5,561 nucleotides of DNA from Bacillota bacterium. Lineage in GTDB: Bacteria; Bacillota; Dethiobacteria; DTU022. The number at the start of each line of letters is the position of its first letter. The stretch's first letter is position 1. Shown in pieces: positions 5,435-5,561 of the stretch. Under the pieces are notes generated by a model. It searched no databases, was not told the DNA's origin, and was given only the letters and a program-made list of their open reading frames with translations. The DNA is taken from the NCBI GenBank assembly GCA_012510305.1, contig JAAZIE010000008.1:1-5561 (forward strand), in the 5' to 3' direction. The translations under genes were made by a program, and so were the position numbers.

Positions 5435-5561
5435 ATGGTTACGTTATTTAAGGGCATGAAGCTGATTACTTCCGCCAAAAATGCCGTTATCGACGATGCG
5501 CTGATAATAGTTCAGGGTGATAAAATTGCCCGGGTCGGCAAAGCCGGTCATACTGAGGCAC
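5435..5561 (+). CDS. Amidohydrolase-superfamily protein, N-terminal fragment cut by window edge
   Basis: Only the first 42 codons are visible. They read MVTLFKGMKLITSA, then a VIDDALIIVQGDKIARVG segment, the small N-terminal beta-sandwich typical of metal-dependent amidohydrolases (imidazolonepropionase, cytosine deaminase, prolidase-like and dihydropyrimidinase relatives). This domain normally precedes a TIM barrel whose HxH metal-binding motif would lie just past the window edge. The start is supported by the GAGGAGG site at 5422-5428. Position in the operon right after the molybdopterin gene suggests that it hydrolyses a substrate or product of that enzyme, for example a cyclic or linear amide. 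The exact subfamily cannot be assigned from this fragment. Confidence 0.85.
   Translation, partial: MVTLFKGMKLITSAKNAVIDDALIIVQGDKIARVGKAGHTEA

Noticed and set aside
1..5561. CRISPR array, tRNA, rRNA or complete insertion sequence
   Set aside because: No regularly spaced repeats, cloverleaf, rRNA core sequences or intact transposase were seen on either strand.

Overview
The window looks like a chromosomal segment of an anaerobic, Gram-positive-type bacterium, probably a clostridial Firmicute of the Peptococcaceae/Desulfotomaculum kind. The grounds are purine-rich AAGGAGG and GAGGAGG ribosome-binding sites, a lipoprotein-type transport receptor, a soluble Fe-S/molybdopterin enzyme pair and middling GC content. 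The taxonomic call is an inference from style, not from a marker gene.

Layout, all on the + strand. (1) Positions 1-514 hold the C-terminal part of an oligopeptide/dipeptide-type ABC transporter ATPase (OppF/DppF class), cut by the left edge. (2) Positions 515-810 are a 296-base leader without a credible gene. It carries a possible promoter, a long hairpin (632-675) and an arm that could pair with either its hairpin partner or the downstream Shine-Dalgarno region. (3) Positions 811-2403 encode a family 5 substrate-binding lipoprotein, followed by a strong intrinsic terminator at 2426-2463. (4) Positions 2464-2831 are a long spacer with an imperfect 17-pair inverted repeat (2571-2683) and short protein-like tracts in alternating frames that may be a decayed gene. 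(5) From 2832 a second operon begins. It encodes a 164-residue ferredoxin-like protein with four [4Fe-4S] motifs, a 682-residue molybdopterin (Mo or W) oxidoreductase whose start overlaps the previous stop by 4 bases, and, 63 bases on, an amidohydrolase cut by the right edge.

How they may work together: the ATPase and the lipoprotein are parts of an uptake system for a peptide-like or other small organic solute. The Fe-S protein should pass electrons to or from the cytoplasmic molybdopterin enzyme, and the amidohydrolase would hydrolyse a C-N (or similar) bond. A plausible but unproven reading is a catabolic island that imports a nitrogenous compound, transforms it at a Mo/W centre and opens it hydrolytically. 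The substrate cannot be named from this sequence. The points most worth a second look are the possible RNA switch before the receptor gene, the unassigned Mo/W enzyme with an acetylene-hydratase-like Cys-Asp arrangement, and the inverted repeat with decayed coding tracts between the operons.
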